A DNA stretch of 50,038 nucleotides from Parcubacteria group bacterium. GTDB taxonomy: Bacteria > Patescibacteria > ABY1 > Buchananbacterales > UBA6539. The translations under genes were made by a program, and so were the position numbers. The DNA lies in contig NYZP01000023.1 of the NCBI GenBank assembly GCA_002687175.1, forward strand, positions 1 through 50,038. Direction: 5' to 3'. Shown here piece by piece: positions 49,586-50,038 of this stretch. Position 1 is the first letter of the stretch. Every line of letters starts with the position of its first letter. The notes beneath the pieces are model-generated. The model did not search any database. It was not told the origin of the DNA and was given only the letters and a program-made list of their open reading frames with translations.

Positions 49586-50038
49586 TTACTTTTTAACTTT
49601 ATAGATATCACCATGCCCTGGTACCACATAATCAGCCAACTCTAAAACTTTTTTTCTACTTTCAGCTAACATTTCTTTGTCACTGGCAAACGGATCATCT
49701 TTAGGTGAATCTTCTTTCCAAAAAACATCACCACAAATGGCGACTAGGCCCTGGCTAGTTTTTACCAGTAAGGTTGTGCTGTCATAACTATGACCCGGAG
49801 TTTTTATTAGTTCAATGTTATCGGTCACGCCACCTTGGTAGTCATGATAAACATCTTCCTCCCACCAACCCCAGTAGTCCAAAGTCTTGGCTTTGGGAAA
49901 CATTCCAATATTACGATAATGATCCATGTGTGAGTGCGTAATATAAACTATATTAATATCATCAACCGTTAAGCCTTCTTCTTTTAATTTATCAACTAGA
50001 ATCTGCGGATCAGCCAATGTCCCCGGGTCAACAATAAT
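49586..50038 (-). CDS. Metallo-beta-lactamase-fold hydrolase (5' truncated by window end)
   Basis: At least 150 residues; the frame runs off the window edge as IIVDPGT. The metal motif THSHMDH (in VYITHSHMDHYRN), GHSYDSTTLL (His), ICGDVFWKE (Asp) and PGHGD near the C-terminus are all present, so the binuclear metal site is complete. The family hydrolyses thioesters, phosphodiesters or lactones; the substrate is not known. The ORF-internal TTG at 50017 is not the true start. Confidence 0.88.
   Translation of the reverse strand: MIVDPGTLADPQILVDKLKEEGLTVDDINIVYITHSHMDHYRNIGMFPKAKTLDYWGWWEEDVYHDYQGGVTDNIELIKTPGHSYDSTTLLVKTSQGLVAICGDVFWKEDSPKDDPFASDKEMLAESRKKVLELADYVVPGHGDIYKVKK

Overview
The window looks like a chromosome segment of a Candidate Phyla Radiation (Patescibacteria) bacterium. 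I infer this from the AT-rich, tightly packed genes, the standard stop codons (UGA is a real stop), a 23S rRNA about 500 nt longer than usual, genes with no Shine-Dalgarno or with a -10 box directly before the ATG, VirB2-like pilin, TrmB-type regulator and DUF5654 genes, and a Cys-rich 55-residue protein of a type common in these lineages. A finer taxon cannot be fixed from the sequence.

Layout. (1) 0.2-1.7 kb: an endonuclease Q-like repair nuclease and a small zinc-ribbon protein. (2) 1.8-8.6 kb, minus strand: an operon for UDP-GlcNAc synthesis (GlmS, an alternative GlmU-type acetyltransferase, a GlmU-type nucleotidyltransferase). Inside it lie three genes that together look like a split ATP-citrate lyase (ATP-grasp subunit, CoA-ligase subunit, citryl-CoA lyase), which would make the acetyl-CoA used by the acetyltransferase. 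(3) 8.6-12.8 kb: TrmB regulator, HAD phosphatases, a P-loop kinase, GAPDH. (4) 12.9-17.7 kb, minus strand: two unassigned structured RNAs with their own promoters, 5S rRNA, a 5S remnant, and a 23S rRNA with large expansion segments. The 23S-5S unit has its own consensus promoter and no 16S beside it. (5) 17.7-26 kb: membrane and secreted proteins, tRNA-Leu(UAG), lactate dehydrogenase, and divergent guaA/guaB with overlapping promoters.

(6) About 26-33.2 kb: an integrated element next to the 3' end of guaB. It carries a large serine recombinase, a minus-strand operon of many tiny membrane proteins plus a lipoprotein, a winged-helix replication-type protein and a DUF5681-like protein. At its right side are two long structured leaders, degenerate direct repeats and a zinc-ribbon gene broken by a GC-rich insert. 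(7) 33.2-36.6 kb: SNARE-associated protein, amidohydrolase, tRNA-Gly(GCC), SpoU methyltransferase. (8) 36.6-50 kb: tRNA-Leu(UAA), a frameshifted gene, ruvB, membrane proteins, a flippase, an HD hydrolase, an O-antigen ligase-like protein, a mechanosensitive-channel-like protein, a pilin, large secreted proteins and a partial metallo-beta-lactamase fold enzyme.

The most unusual features are the ATP-citrate lyase set inside the amino-sugar operon; tandem truncated 5' halves of tRNA-Gly and tRNA-Leu just upstream of the intact tRNAs, each with a hairpin replacing the conserved D-loop GGTA; the unknown structured RNAs; and a family of short GC-rich palindromes that has entered rRNA, tRNA copies and coding regions.
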